A DNA stretch of 64,000 nt from Erythrobacter insulae (GCF_007004095.1 NZ_VHJK01000001.1:2608501-2672500), one strand, 5' to 3'. Shown: positions 45,740-55,066, counted from the first letter of the stretch. The notes: a model not told the origin generated them from the letters alone. A program made the numbers and translations.

Positions 45740-48541
45740 TTATTCAGCCGTTTCGCCGTCGCCGTCGCTGCCGGTGTCAGTTTCACCGGCTAGCTCCGGT
45801 GCAGCGGCACTGGCAGTGCCGCTTTCCAATTCTGCAGCAACGGCCTCTTCGGCTTCGTTTTCCGGTTCTTCGGTTTCATCGATCTTAACGGCGCTGACGA
45901 TTGTCTCGTTCTTGCCGACCGTGAACAGGCGAACCCCGGCAGAGTTGCGTCCGATCACACGGAGGCTTTCCAAGCCGATACGGATCAGTTTCGCCTGATC
46001 AGTTACCAGCATCAATTGCTGACCTTTCTCAACATTGAAACTTGCCACGACAGGTCCGTTGCGGGCGATATTGTCGATATTGATCAAACCCTGGCCCCCG
46101 CGCCCAATCCGGCGATATTCATAGGCGCTGGACACTTTACCATACCCGTTAGCGCAGACAGTCAGAATGAACTGCTCTTTGTCTTTGAGCATCTCATACC
46201 GTTCTTCGGTTAGGTCAGGCTTGCCTTCTTTTTCACCCTTCCATGGGGCGAATTTCAGATACTGTTCGCGCTCTTCAGGTGTGGTTCCGGTGGCTGTTAG
46301 TGTGGATAGCGAAACGACCTCGTCGCCTTCGGCGAGCTTCATCCCGCGCACGCCGGTCGATGTGCGCGAAGTGAATTCGCGAACATCTTCGGCGGAAAAC
46401 CGGATCGCTTTCCCCATCCGTGTCGCGAGCAACGCATCATCGCCCGCGCTGACGAGCCTGACGCCGATCAGATGATCTTCGCTCTCCTCGTCAAACTTCA
46501 TGGCAAACTTTCCGTTCGAAGGAATGTTTGTGAAGGCATCCATACTGTTGCGCCGCACGTTGCCCTTTGCTGTCGCAAATACCACCGATAGCGCGCCCCA
46601 TTCCGTTTCATCTTCGGGAAGGGGAAGGACCGTTTTAATCGTCTCACCGTCATCCAAGGCTGGCAGCATGTTGATGATCGGCCGGCCTCGCGTGGTGGGG
46701 CCACCTTCGGGCAATTTCCAGACTTTCAAACGGTATACTTTACCCGCAGTCGAAAAGAACAGCACAGGTGTGTGCGTTGATGTGACGAACATCTCCGCGA
46801 TGGCGTCTTCATCCTTGGTGGACATGCCCGCACGGCCTTTGCCGCCGCGGTTCTGGGCCCGGAATGTCGAAAGCGGTGTGCGTTTGATGTATCCGTCGAG
46901 CGTCACGGTCACGACCATCTCGTCGCGCTCGATCAGGTCTTCATCTTCAAGACCATCCCATGCAGGCGCGATCTCGGAAACACGCGGCGTCGCATACGTC
47001 GCTTTGATCTCTTCAAGCTCTTCGCGCATGACGCCGTACAGCTTCACCCGATCGCCCAAAATCGAAAGCAATTCCTCGATCTGGATCGAAAGCTCTTTCA
47101 GCTCATCCCCGATTTCATCACGGCCAAGCGCGGTGAGACGATGCAGACGCAGCTCAAGAATGGCTTTAACCTGCCGCTCGGACAGGCGGTATGTGCCGTC
47201 TTCTTGATCCGCGCTTGGTTCAATCGCTTCGACCAGACGGATATACTGGGCGATGTCACCAATCGGCCATTCCTTGGCCAGCAATTTTCCGCGCGCTTCG
47301 GCGGGATTGGATGCGCCCCGGATCATCGCCACCACTTCATCGAGGTTCGAAACTGCGACAACCAGACCAAGCAAAAGGTGCGCCCGTTCGCGCGCTTTGT
47401 TTAGCTCGAATTTCGTGCGGCGAGTGATCACTTCTTCGCGGAATGCGATAAAGCTTTGAATGATGTCGCGCAGGGTGAGTGTTTCGGGACGGCCACTGCG
47501 GATCGCCAGCATGTTCGCCGGGAAACTCGATTGCGCCGGTGTGTAGCGCCACATCTGGTTCAAAACGACTTCCGGTGAAGCATCACGCTTTAGATCGACG
47601 ACCACCCGGACGCCTTCGCGAGAGCTCTCGTCACGGATATCAGAGATACCCTCAATCCGCTTTTCCTTTGCCGCATCGGCGATTTTCTCGACCAGACCGG
47701 ATTTACCGACCTGATAGGGAATTGACGTCAGAATAATCGATTGGCGATCGCCGCGTTTGGTTTCAATCTCATGGCGGCACCGCATCAGGATCGATCCGCG
47801 GCCTGTGGTATAGGCCGATTTTGCGCCGCTTGACCCAAGGATCAATGGTGCGGTCGGAAAATCCGGTCCCGGAATAATTTCGAACAATTGCTCGGTCGTG
47901 ATGGTCGGGTCTTCGATAAATGCCAGACAACCATCAATCACTTCGCCAAGATTATGGGGCGGGACATTCGTCGCCATACCCACGGCAATGCCGCCGGCTC
48001 CGTTCACCAAAAGGTTTGGAAAACGGGCAGGCAGAACTGTCGGTTCCTGCGTGCTGCCGTCATAATTGTCTGCGAAATTGACGGTGTCTTTATCCAGATC
48101 ATCAAGCAGCGTGTTCGCAACGCGGGCAAGGCGCGCTTCGGTGTAACGCATAGATGCAGGCGGATCGGGGTCCATCGACCCAAAGTTACCCTGACCATCG
48201 ATCAAGGGCACACGCATCGACCAATCTTGCGTCATCCGGGCCAGCGCATCGTAAATCGCGGAATCGCCGTGTGGGTGATAATTACCCATCACATCGCCAA
48301 CGATCTTTGCACTTTTACGATATGGCCTTCCGGCGACAAAGCCGCCTTCCTGGCTGGCGTACAAAATCCGGCGGTGAACCGGTTTCAATCCGTCACGAAC
48401 ATCGGGAAGGGCGCGCGACACAATTACGCTCATCGCGTAATCGAGATAGCTCGTCTTCATCTCATCGACGATGTCGATGCGTTCATAGTCCCCCATGGGG
48501 CTGGGGACGGTGGGTTCGATAGTTTCGTTATCGTCGCTCAA
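45740..48541 (-). CDS. gyrA: DNA gyrase subunit A
   Basis: Breakage-reunion subunit of gyrase. 933 residues: catalytic Tyr133 (PASMRYTEARLARVA), quinolone region HPHGDSAIYDALARM with Ser94 and Asp98, both of the wild-type kind, and a C-terminal beta-pinwheel with GyrA-box QNRGGKG followed by repeats. The last 60 residues are an acidic tail rich in Glu and Ala, as in many sphingomonads. The frame begins with TTG at 48541 without a clear ribosome site; the ATG at 48496 (MGDYERIDIVDEM) is the alternative. Divergent from the exported TPR-like gene. The 323-base gap has inverted repeats of six and five bases close to the start. Confidence 0.96.
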   Translation of the reverse strand: MSDDNETIEPTVPSPMGDYERIDIVDEMKTSYLDYAMSVIVSRALPDVRDGLKPVHRRILYASQEGGFVAGRPYRKSAKIVGDVMGNYHPHGDSAIYDALARMTQDWSMRVPLIDGQGNFGSMDPDPPASMRYTEARLARVANTLLDDLDKDTVNFADNYDGSTQEPTVLPARFPNLLVNGAGGIAVGMATNVPPHNLGEVIDGCLAFIEDPTITTEQLFEIIPGPDFPTAPLILGSSGAKSAYTTGRGSILMRCRHEIETKRGDRQSIILTSIPYQVGKSGLVEKIADAAKEKRIEGISDIRDESSREGVRVVVDLKRDASPEVVLNQMWRYTPAQSSFPANMLAIRSGRPETLTLRDIIQSFIAFREEVITRRTKFELNKARERAHLLLGLVVAVSNLDEVVAMIRGASNPAEARGKLLAKEWPIGDIAQYIRLVEAIEPSADQEDGTYRLSERQVKAILELRLHRLTALGRDEIGDELKELSIQIEELLSILGDRVKLYGVMREELEEIKATYATPRVSEIAPAWDGLEDEDLIERDEMVVTVTLDGYIKRTPLSTFRAQNRGGKGRAGMSTKDEDAIAEMFVTSTHTPVLFFSTAGKVYRLKVWKLPEGGPTTRGRPIINMLPALDDGETIKTVLPLPEDETEWGALSVVFATAKGNVRRNSMDAFTNIPSNGKFAMKFDEESEDHLIGVRLVSAGDDALLATRMGKAIRFSAEDVREFTSRTSTGVRGMKLAEGDEVVSLSTLTATGTTPEEREQYLKFAPWKGEKEGKPDLTEERYEMLKDKEQFILTVCANGYGKVSSAYEYRRIGRGGQGLINIDNIARNGPVVASFNVEKGQQLMLVTDQAKLIRIGLESLRVIGRNSAGVRLFTVGKNETIVSAVKIDETEEPENEAEEAVAAELESGTASAAAPELAGETDTGSDGDGETAE

Positions 48542-48864
48542 AATGCGGGCCGTTTCTGGTTATTTTGTTTGTGTAACCAATGTAGGGTTTGCGGCATCAA
48601 ACCGCCATGGACGATCAGGAACATAAGGGGCTCAAAGGGCGCTTTTTCCACACTTGCTGCGCTTTTATCGCCGAGTGCGGGAACTGACATGATTTTACAA
48701 CGTCGCTAGATCAGACACATTTCTATTCAAAGGCCGTTCAGCCCACTTCATCTACTTAGAATTGCAAATCTGACAGCCTGCGTTCAAACGCGGGTGTAGA
48801 AAGTTATCAAAACGCGCCAACCCAAAACGAAGCGCGATGTCCAACACCTCAGGAGGTAATCCGA
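48542..48864. other. Divergent promoter region between gyrA and the TPR-like gene
   Basis: 323 bases with no gene. Reading the gyrA strand, GGTTTG...CAAACC and GGTTA...TAACC inverted repeats lie within 50 bases of its start. At the other end AGGAGG (48852-48857) is the ribosome site of the plus-strand gene. No convincing promoter pair or regulator site was found. Confidence 0.5.
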
Positions 48865-50208
48865 ATGCAGCTTTTCACTATGCGTAAACGCGCGTCAAAC
48901 CTTGCGCTTGCTGTTGCACTGGCAACAGGTTCGGCCGTTGTCGCAACCGCCGTATTCCCCGCCGAGGCACATGCGCAGCGCAAGAAAAAGAAAAAAGACG
49001 CCGAACAGGCGCCAGATGGCGGCGGCTATTCCGAAACGTTTGTTGCCGTTTACCAGCCTCTGAACGCAAGCATCACCGCCGAAGGCGCAGATGTTTCAGC
49101 ACTGCGTCCGCAGATCGATTCACTGGCCGGGCTTGCCAATACGCAAGATGAAAAAATTGTCGCGGGCGGTTTAGTCTACAACGCTGCGATCACACTCCAA
49201 GACCCCCTGATGCAACTTCAGGGCATGGAATTGATGCTTGCGAGTGGCAAAGTGCCAGCTGAACAGGTGGCCCGCTACAATTTCATCGCATACCAGCTGG
49301 CAAATGGAGCGCAGGACTACACCAAAGCGCGCACGTATCTTTTGCAGGCAATCGCTAACAATTTTCAGACCGAAGCAATTGACGCTGACGCGATGAAGGT
49401 CGCGGTGGCTCAGACCTATTTTGCGAGCAATGATTTCCGCGGAGGCCTGTCGTATCTCAAAGGTGAGATCGAAGCGCGTCAAGCTCAAGGTCAGGCCGTG
49501 GATGAAGAATGGTATCGTATCGGTCTGAGTGCGGCTTACAAAAACGAGATTGTCCCGGAAGTCTATGATTTCACCAATCTCTGGATCCGGGCATACCCAT
49601 CAACGACCAATTGGCGCGATGCGGTTAACCTGACGCGTAATCTGAACACGTATGACGATAATCAGCTGCTCGATCTCCTGCGTCTTTCGAGAAAGGCAGG
49701 CGCCTTGAACGAGAAGAACGATTACATTCTCTATGTCGAATCCGCTGATCCGCGCCGCCTCCCCAAAGAGGTGAAGGATCTGATCGAGGATGCATATTCA
49801 AAAGACGCAATAAGCCGCGACGATATGTACATTGCTGATTCGTTGCAGACAGCTAACGGCCGCATTGCGAGCGACCGTTCGGATCTTCCTGCGCTGGAAC
49901 GCGATGCGGCAGCCGGCAATGCTGGTTTGCGAACAGTGGTCGCTGCGGCGAACGCTTTTTACAGCTACGGCCAATATGACAAGGCCGCCCGGTTCTACAA
50001 AAAAGCAATCGGAATGCCGGGTGTGGATGCCGATGAGGCGCTGACTCGTCTGGGCATGGCCGAAGTGGGGATGGGCCAATACGGTTCTGCTCAGGAGACT
50101 TTGGCTCAAGTGAACGGTGTTCGCGCACCGATTGCAAAGCTTTGGCAGGCGTTTGCTGCCGAAAAGGCCGCGCCGATGGCACCTGCGGCACCTGCAACGG
50201 GGATGTAA
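48865..50208 (+). CDS. Exported TPR-like protein of unknown function
   Basis: 447 residues. A signal peptide is clear: MRKRASNLALAVALATG and a cleavage site AEAHA-Q near residue 37, directly followed by a run RKKKKKD. The remainder is helical; YDKAARFYKKAIGMPGVDAD and GMAEVGMGQYGSAQETLAQV read as TPR units, preceded by weaker repeats (for example ANGAQDYTKARTYLLQAI). It is probably periplasmic. ATG 48865 has AGGAGG eight bases upstream, a strong ribosome site. The end is an Ala/Pro-rich tail. Such proteins are frequent in sphingomonads, but I know no function. Confidence 0.8.
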   Translation: MQLFTMRKRASNLALAVALATGSAVVATAVFPAEAHAQRKKKKKDAEQAPDGGGYSETFVAVYQPLNASITAEGADVSALRPQIDSLAGLANTQDEKIVAGGLVYNAAITLQDPLMQLQGMELMLASGKVPAEQVARYNFIAYQLANGAQDYTKARTYLLQAIANNFQTEAIDADAMKVAVAQTYFASNDFRGGLSYLKGEIEARQAQGQAVDEEWYRIGLSAAYKNEIVPEVYDFTNLWIRAYPSTTNWRDAVNLTRNLNTYDDNQLLDLLRLSRKAGALNEKNDYILYVESADPRRLPKEVKDLIEDAYSKDAISRDDMYIADSLQTANGRIASDRSDLPALERDAAAGNAGLRTVVAAANAFYSYGQYDKAARFYKKAIGMPGVDADEALTRLGMAEVGMGQYGSAQETLAQVNGVRAPIAKLWQAFAAEKAAPMAPAAPATGM

Positions 50209-50232
50209 AACCTCAAACTCTGAAATACCAAA

Positions 50233-50264
50233 AAAGGGCGCAGGGAGAAATCCTGGCGCCCTTT
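50233..50264. terminator. Bidirectional terminator
   Basis: AAAGGGCGC (50233-50241) pairs with GCGCCCTTT (50256-50264), with inner AGG/CCT pairs and a one-base bulge. The minus strand continues into TTTTTT-like sequence, the plus strand into ATTCTTTG. It serves both the exported TPR-like gene (+) and the four-gene bicarbonate operon (-). Confidence 0.8.
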
Positions 50265-50289
50265 ATTCTTTGTGGCCCTATCGGGTGAT

Positions 50290-51009
50290 TTAATGCAGGC
50301 GCCTCACAAAAACTTGATTGCCGTCGCGCCGCTCAAGTTTGAAATTGTCTAGTGATGCGAAGAGATCAGAAAGGCTTTTGAAGCCGTAATTGCGAACGTC
50401 GAAGCTGGACCGGTTACCGGCGATCTGTCCGACTTGCTGCAATTTGGCCCAACCTTCATCATCGCGCTTTGCTTCACGATAGGCGGCTTGAATCAGCTCA
50501 TCAAGGTCGCCGACATTCGCTTTTGTTCCCCTTCCAGATTCAGGTTTTGCCTCCCCATCCGATGTGCTCGCAATCAGCTCGTCGATATACAAAAAGCGCG
50601 TGCAAACAGCTTGAAATGCCGGAGGCGTTTTCTTCTCTCCAAAGCCATAAACAAGAATGCCATCCTGCCTCAGCCGCGTAACCAGCGGTGTAAAATCGCT
50701 GTCTGATGTCATGATACCAAAGCCATCGACTTTGCCTTGATACAGCAGATCAATCGCATCGATTGTCATGGCCATATCGGTTGCATTTTTGCCCTTGGAG
50801 ACATCAAATTGTTGTTGTGGCCGAATGCCATAGGTGTTGGTTATCTTGTCCCACCGCGAAAGGTTGTCTTTCGCAAAATTGCCATAGGCACGCCGGATAT
50901 TGACCTGACCCAGTTCGGCCATAACGGTCAGAACCGGATCGATCCCTTGCGGGGTGGTGTTGTCTGCATCAATGAGCAGGGCGATATTTTTGAGTTCGGT
51001 TTGTGACAT
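50290..51009 (-). CDS. NYN-domain protein with C-terminal OST-HTH/LOTUS-type domain
   Basis: 239 residues. The first 150 form a PIN-like NYN domain with the acidic residues for metal: ALLIDADNT (about 11-19), KGKNATDMAMTIDAIDLLY (about 72-90) and TSDSDFTPLVTRLR (about 100-113). The last 70 (YREAKRDDEGWAKLQQVGQI, FDVRNYGFKSLSDLFASLDN) are an OST-HTH/LOTUS-type domain. This LabA/DUF88 group is expected to cut RNA. It is the last gene after carbonic anhydrase, 38 bases away, and is thus in the bicarbonate operon by position. A functional link is not evident. Confidence 0.9.
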   Translation of the reverse strand: MSQTELKNIALLIDADNTTPQGIDPVLTVMAELGQVNIRRAYGNFAKDNLSRWDKITNTYGIRPQQQFDVSKGKNATDMAMTIDAIDLLYQGKVDGFGIMTSDSDFTPLVTRLRQDGILVYGFGEKKTPPAFQAVCTRFLYIDELIASTSDGEAKPESGRGTKANVGDLDELIQAAYREAKRDDEGWAKLQQVGQIAGNRSSFDVRNYGFKSLSDLFASLDNFKLERRDGNQVFVRRLH

Positions 51010-51047
51010 CGCGGTCTAAATGGGCGCGCTATGCTCGCTCGACAAGT

Positions 51048-51689
51048 TCAATCTTCGGGAAGAAACTCGCCTGTCTCCTCATCAAGAGAATACAGAACGC
51101 CTTCTTTGATGGAGAAATGCGCGCCGCGCAGCTTGAGTGTACCCGATCGTTCTTTCTCGGCGACCCAGGAAAACGTCCGCAGATTGGCCAGGCTTTGTCG
51201 GATAGCGGCAAATTCCATCGCCAATTCGGCCTTGCGTCCTGTCGTCCCGTGTTTGCGCGCAACCGGTTCACGGGCTTCATCGAGCAGCTTGATCCATGCC
51301 GCGATAAAGCCGCCATCGCCGTGTTCAGAGCCGCTGTAGTTTTCAGTCAAGGCAGCCGCACAGCCTCCGCATCTGCCGTGTCCCATGACAAGGATTTGCT
51401 TCACTTCGAGCATCTGCACCGCGAATTCCACCGCAGCTGAAACGCCGTGATAACCAGGGGTTTTTTCAAACGGCGGAACCAGCGCAGCGACGTTGCGAAC
51501 AACGAATATCTCGCCCGGATCGACATCGAAAATCTGGGCCGGGTCCACCCTGCTGTCACTGCAGCCGATAATCATCAGCTTTGGATGCTGACCTTCGACA
51601 ACACTTTGTTCAAACCGTTCACGTTGTCGGGGGTACACACCCTCGCGAAAGCGGCGATATCCATTCAGCAGCTCGGCATATTCAGGCAC
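51048..51689 (-). CDS. Beta-class carbonic anhydrase
   Basis: Interconverts carbon dioxide and bicarbonate with a zinc ion. 213 residues. Cys43, Asp45 and Arg47 (IGCSDSRVDP), His104 and Cys107 (VMGHGRCGGC) make the beta-CA site. GTG 51689 is chosen: GGAGGGA is seven bases upstream; a frame extending to 51764 would overlap the upstream gene. It follows the SbtB-like gene by 38 bases and precedes the NYN gene by 38. Paired with a bicarbonate transporter it would balance inorganic carbon for carboxylases or pH. Confidence 0.95.
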   Translation of the reverse strand: MPEYAELLNGYRRFREGVYPRQRERFEQSVVEGQHPKLMIIGCSDSRVDPAQIFDVDPGEIFVVRNVAALVPPFEKTPGYHGVSAAVEFAVQMLEVKQILVMGHGRCGGCAAALTENYSGSEHGDGGFIAAWIKLLDEAREPVARKHGTTGRKAELAMEFAAIRQSLANLRTFSWVAEKERSGTLKLRGAHFSIKEGVLYSLDEETGEFLPED

Positions 51690-51727
51690 TTTAAATTCCC
51701 TCCAGCGCGGGAGAGATCGACTGCGCT

Positions 51728-52036
51728 CTAGAACCGCTCTCCCCGGATCACCTGAACATCCCACATGCTCAAGATGAAGCCGTATCTGGTAAGCATGGGA
51801 GCAAGCGTTTCTGCAAGGGCATCCGCCTTGTCTTCCGCAGCTATTGTCAGGACAAAGACTTTATCTGTGCCCATCACGCGTTCTTCGCGCCATGCACCAT
51901 CGCGGCCTTTTCCGCTGGTAACAGGAACAATTGTCCATCCGGTAATGCCGACGCGATCAATCGCATCGGTGACCCGTTTTTGCAGGGCTGTATCGGTGAG
52001 GATTTCAATCCGTTTGCGTGTGACAGTCTCAATCAT
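51728..52036 (-). CDS. sbtB: SbtB-like PII-family signalling protein
   Basis: 102 residues with the ferredoxin-like PII fold (strand-helix-strand twice). The T-loop region is SGKGRDGAWREERVMGTD (about 41-58). It lies directly after the SbtA transporter gene and overlaps it by four bases (ATGA), the arrangement of cyanobacterial sbtA-sbtB where SbtB binds adenine nucleotides and gates SbtA. The C-terminal CGPxGC redox loop of some cyanobacterial SbtB proteins is absent; the protein ends at QVIRGERF. The function is thus inferred from position and fold. Confidence 0.8.
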   Translation of the reverse strand: MIETVTRKRIEILTDTALQKRVTDAIDRVGITGWTIVPVTSGKGRDGAWREERVMGTDKVFVLTIAAEDKADALAETLAPMLTRYGFILSMWDVQVIRGERF

Positions 52037-53022
52037 GGCGCGATCCCTCCGTTTCCAGCCAGATAGGCCGCGAATGCGCTGATGATGCCAATATTTATAA
52101 GGACGTTAAAGGGGAAAGTGATACTGAGCGACATCGTCAGATAGATCCCCGGATCAGCCTCTGGCAGGGCGAGCCGCATTGCGGCCGGAACCGCAATATA
52201 ACTTGCACTGGCGCACAGCACGCCAAGGGCCGCTGCCGATCCCGCATCCAGCCCGATTACATGACCAAGCAAGGTGCCGACTGCGCCATTCACCAGGGGT
52301 AAGAAGATGGCGATCGCCGTGAGCCGCCAGGTGATAGAGCGCGAATCCATAACCCTGCGGGCGGCAATCAAACCCATGTCGAGCAGGAAGAAACAAAGGA
52401 CGCCTTTAAATCCGGCCTCGAAAAACGGGCTAACCGGTGCAAAGCTTTCTGGCCCGCCAATCATGCCAATGGCGAATGCTCCCAACAGCAAAACGATAGA
52501 CGAATTGGTAAAGACTTCGTGGAACATTTCACCTGTGGTTTGGCCGCCTTCTGACGAACTGCCCAAGCCGCGCGCAAGCAGCAGACCCGATAGGATCGCG
52601 GGCGCTTCCATCGCGGCCATTACTGCGACCATATATCCGCCCGGCTCGCGCGCTTGTCCGGTCAAGATTTCTACGGCGGTTACGAATGTTACCACACTGA
52701 TCGAGCCATAATGCGCTGCGACAGCACCGGAGTTGATGCGGTCCAGTTTCCCGAATGTCTTAAGCACTGCGTAAGCGAAAAAAGGGAGAAGAAAACCGGC
52801 AAGAAGACCAGCGCCCAGCGCCGATAGGACTGTCCCATCGATCCCGGATTTTGCGACGGCCACACCGCCTTTGATGCCGATGGCAGCCATTAGATAGAGT
52901 GACATCGCCTTGGCAATGGCTTCTGGAATGGCGAGGTCTGATCGGGCGAGGGCAGCCAACAGCCCCAGCACAAAGAAAAGCACTACCGGTGAGGTAAACG
53001 TCTGGATCGCTGTATCAAACAT
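52033..53022 (-). CDS. sbtA: SbtA-type sodium-dependent bicarbonate transporter
   Basis: 329 residues with about ten membrane helices in two inverted halves. Conserved parts include SLYLMAAIGIKGGVAVAKSG (about 41-60), AHYGSISVVTFVTAVEIL (about 103-120), GLLLARGLG (about 145-153) and ASASYIAVPAAMRLALPEADPGIYLTMSLS toward the end, where SbtA has its second half-helix. It belongs to the family of high-affinity sodium/bicarbonate symporters. ATG 53022 is chosen over GTG 53040. It is first of a minus-strand set with an SbtB-like protein, carbonic anhydrase and NYN protein, and divergent from lipA by 130 bases. Confidence 0.9.
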   Translation of the reverse strand: MFDTAIQTFTSPVVLFFVLGLLAALARSDLAIPEAIAKAMSLYLMAAIGIKGGVAVAKSGIDGTVLSALGAGLLAGFLLPFFAYAVLKTFGKLDRINSGAVAAHYGSISVVTFVTAVEILTGQAREPGGYMVAVMAAMEAPAILSGLLLARGLGSSSEGGQTTGEMFHEVFTNSSIVLLLGAFAIGMIGGPESFAPVSPFFEAGFKGVLCFFLLDMGLIAARRVMDSRSITWRLTAIAIFLPLVNGAVGTLLGHVIGLDAGSAAALGVLCASASYIAVPAAMRLALPEADPGIYLTMSLSITFPFNVLINIGIISAFAAYLAGNGGIAP

Positions 53023-53152
53023 GATTGCTTTGCTTCGCACCCCTTTGTTGCATGAAAAGCAAAAGAGGTTGCAGCGATTTTGTTCCTGAACCTGTCATAT
53101 ATGATGCCTCCTACGCTTGCAGCGAACGCTACGGAAGCCTAAGTGAGCGCCC

Positions 53153-54121
53153 ATGAACGATCTTGCGAACTCTCCAAAACCCAACGAAAACAGCGCCAAA
53201 GCCGAAGAGCGGCCCGCGCGGCAGCGTAAACCCGACTGGATTCGGGTTCGCGCGCCGGTCAGTAAAGGGTATCACGAGACGCGCAAGCTGATGCGTGAGC
53301 TCAATCTGAACACCGTTTGCGAAGAGGCCGCATGTCCGAATATCGGAGAGTGCTGGACCAAAAAGCACGCTACGGTGATGATCCTCGGCGATGTGTGCAC
53401 CCGCGCCTGTGCGTTTTGTAATGTGAAAACAGGAATGCCGCGCGCGGTCGATCCGATGGAGCCGGAAAACACGGCAGTCGCTGCGGCGAAAATGGGTCTT
53501 GAGCACATTGTCATCACGAGCGTTGACCGGGATGATCTGCCCGATGGCGGGGCGGGGCAGTTTGTCAAAGTGATCGAAGCGCTGCGGCGTAACACTCCCA
53601 ACACGACGATCGAAATTCTCACACCCGATTTCCGCGGAAAGATGCGGCCCGCAGTCGAAGCGATCTGCGAAGCAGGGCCAGATGTGTACAATCACAATCT
53701 TGAAACTGTCCCGCGCCTGTATCCAACAATCCGGCCCGGCGCGCGGTATTATGCGTCGCTGCGGCTTCTCGAAGAAGTGAAATCGCATAACCCGCTGATC
53801 TTTACGAAATCGGGAATTATGCTTGGCCTTGGCGAACAGCGGCTCGAAGTGCATCAGGTGATGGATGACATGCGCAGCGCCGAAGTCGATTTCATCACGA
53901 TGGGACAATATCTTCAGCCGACACCGAAACATGCGGCGGTAGAAGAGTTCGTTACACCTAAGGCTTTCAACGCCTATGGTTCAATTGCGCGCGCCAAAGG
54001 CTTTCTTCAGGTTGCATCCAGCCCGCTGACCCGATCCAGCTATCACGCTGGAGATGACTTTGCGGTCATGAAGAAGGCGCGCGAGGATAAACTGCGCAAG
54101 CGCGATAAATTGAGCGTCTAG
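53153..54121 (+). CDS. lipA: Lipoyl synthase
   Basis: Radical SAM enzyme that inserts two sulfurs into octanoyl groups on lipoyl domains. 322 residues. The auxiliary cluster motif is Cys56, Cys61, Cys67 ([12 protein letters not shown]) and the radical SAM motif is Cys82, Cys86, Cys89 (CTRACAFC). [27 protein letters not shown] and [15 protein letters not shown] are usual. ATG 53153 is preceded by AAGTGAGC. The window also holds pdhB, one of the lipoylated substrates. Its stop overlaps the RatA gene start by one base. Confidence 0.97.
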   Translation: MNDLANSPKPNENSAKAEERPARQRKPDWIRVRAPVSKGYHETRKLMRELNLNTVCEEAACPNIGECWTKKHATVMILGDVCTRACAFCNVKTGMPRAVDPMEPENTAVAAAKMGLEHIVITSVDRDDLPDGGAGQFVKVIEALRRNTPNTTIEILTPDFRGKMRPAVEAICEAGPDVYNHNLETVPRLYPTIRPGARYYASLRLLEEVKSHNPLIFTKSGIMLGLGEQRLEVHQVMDDMRSAEVDFITMGQYLQPTPKHAAVEEFVTPKAFNAYGSIARAKGFLQVASSPLTRSSYHAGDDFAVMKKAREDKLRKRDKLSV

Positions 54122-54582
54122 TGCCCGGTATTCGCGAGACCCGCAGGCTGCCTTACAGCGCGGAACAGATGTTCGATCTGGTCGCAGATGTTGCGCGCTA
54201 TCGCGAATTTCTTCCCTGGGTGATTGCAACCCGTGTGCGGTCCAATTCGGAAACCGAAATGGTCGCCGACATGGTCGTAGGTTTCAAAAGCCTTCGGGAA
54301 AGCTTTACGTCGCGTGTTTCGAAAGAACGGCCGCGCGAAATTGCGGTCCATTATGTCGATGGGCCATTATCCGATCTTGATAATGTCTGGACGTTCCGGT
54401 CAACCGGGGAAACAACGTGTGAGATCGATTTTCTGGTCGATTTCAAATTCAAGAACAGAATGTTTGAAAAGATCGCCGGCCAGTATTTTGACCGCGCCTT
54501 CCGCAAAATGGTCGAGGCGTTCGAGAAGCGCGCTGAAGATCTTTACGGCAGCAGCAATTCAAGCGCGCAAATCGTCGCCTGA
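54121..54582 (+). CDS. RatA/Coq10-type START-domain protein
   Basis: 153 residues making up a single SRPBCC (START-like) lipid-binding domain: RRLPYSAEQMFDLVADVARY, FLPWV, SRVSKERPREIAVHYVDGP and FDRAFRKMVEAFEKRAEDLYG. In mitochondria Coq10 binds ubiquinone and supports respiration; in E. coli RatA has been described as inhibiting ribosome subunit joining. In alphaproteobacteria next to lipA a Coq10-like function seems more probable (inference). GTG 54121 overlaps the lipA stop. The 3' end overlaps the convergent cinA gene by 40 bases. Confidence 0.9.
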   Translation: MPGIRETRRLPYSAEQMFDLVADVARYREFLPWVIATRVRSNSETEMVADMVVGFKSLRESFTSRVSKERPREIAVHYVDGPLSDLDNVWTFRSTGETTCEIDFLVDFKFKNRMFEKIAGQYFDRAFRKMVEAFEKRAEDLYGSSNSSAQIVA

Positions 54583-55055
54583 TGCCGGATCGAAGCGCGA
54601 ACGCTATCGCCTTCGCCTCCATCGAAATGTTTGAGTTCACCCTCGGGCTCACCATCCTGATTGCGATAGGCACGGGCAAAGACGACGGTGCCAACCGGCT
54701 TTAATTGTGTGCCGCCACCTGGCCCAGCGACGCCGCTGATTGCGACAGCAACATCGGCATTCGAATTTTTGATAGCGCCTGTCGCCATAGCCCAGACACA
54801 GGCAATTGAAACTGCACCGAATGTCTCGATAATGTCCCGCGAAACACTCAGAGATTCCATCTTGGCTTCGTTGGAATACGTCACAAATCCCCGGTCCAGA
54901 ACGGCGGAAGACCCGGCGATTTCGGTGATCGCCGCAGCAACCAAGCCTCCTGTGCAGCTTTCCGCCAACGCAACTTTGCGCCCCAATGCGGTGTTTTCCG
55001 CAACCACGCGGGCGGCAAGGGCTTCGATATCGGCGGGCAACAATGCGGTAGTCAT
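54543..55055 (-). CDS. cinA: CinA-type nicotinamide-nucleotide amidase (single domain)
   Basis: 170 residues corresponding to the C-terminal amidase domain of CinA (PncC), which hydrolyses NMN to nicotinate mononucleotide in NAD recycling. The signature LAESCTGGLVAAAIT lies at about 29-43, and YSNEAKMESLSV and AVAISGVAGPGGG are conserved. The N-terminal COG1058 domain of full CinA is absent, as in E. coli PncC. ATG 55055 is 11 bases after the ispDF stop, so the two are cotranscribed. The last 40 bases overlap the convergent RatA gene, both ending in each other's coding sequence. Confidence 0.92.
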   Translation of the reverse strand: MTTALLPADIEALAARVVAENTALGRKVALAESCTGGLVAAAITEIAGSSAVLDRGFVTYSNEAKMESLSVSRDIIETFGAVSIACVWAMATGAIKNSNADVAVAISGVAGPGGGTQLKPVGTVVFARAYRNQDGEPEGELKHFDGGEGDSVRASIRHQATICALELLLP

Positions 55056-55066
55056 AAAGTGTTCCT

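Noticed and set aside
45740..48541. Quinolone-resistance type changes in GyrA
   Set aside because: Ser94 and Asp98 in HPHGDSAIYDAL are the sensitive-type residues.
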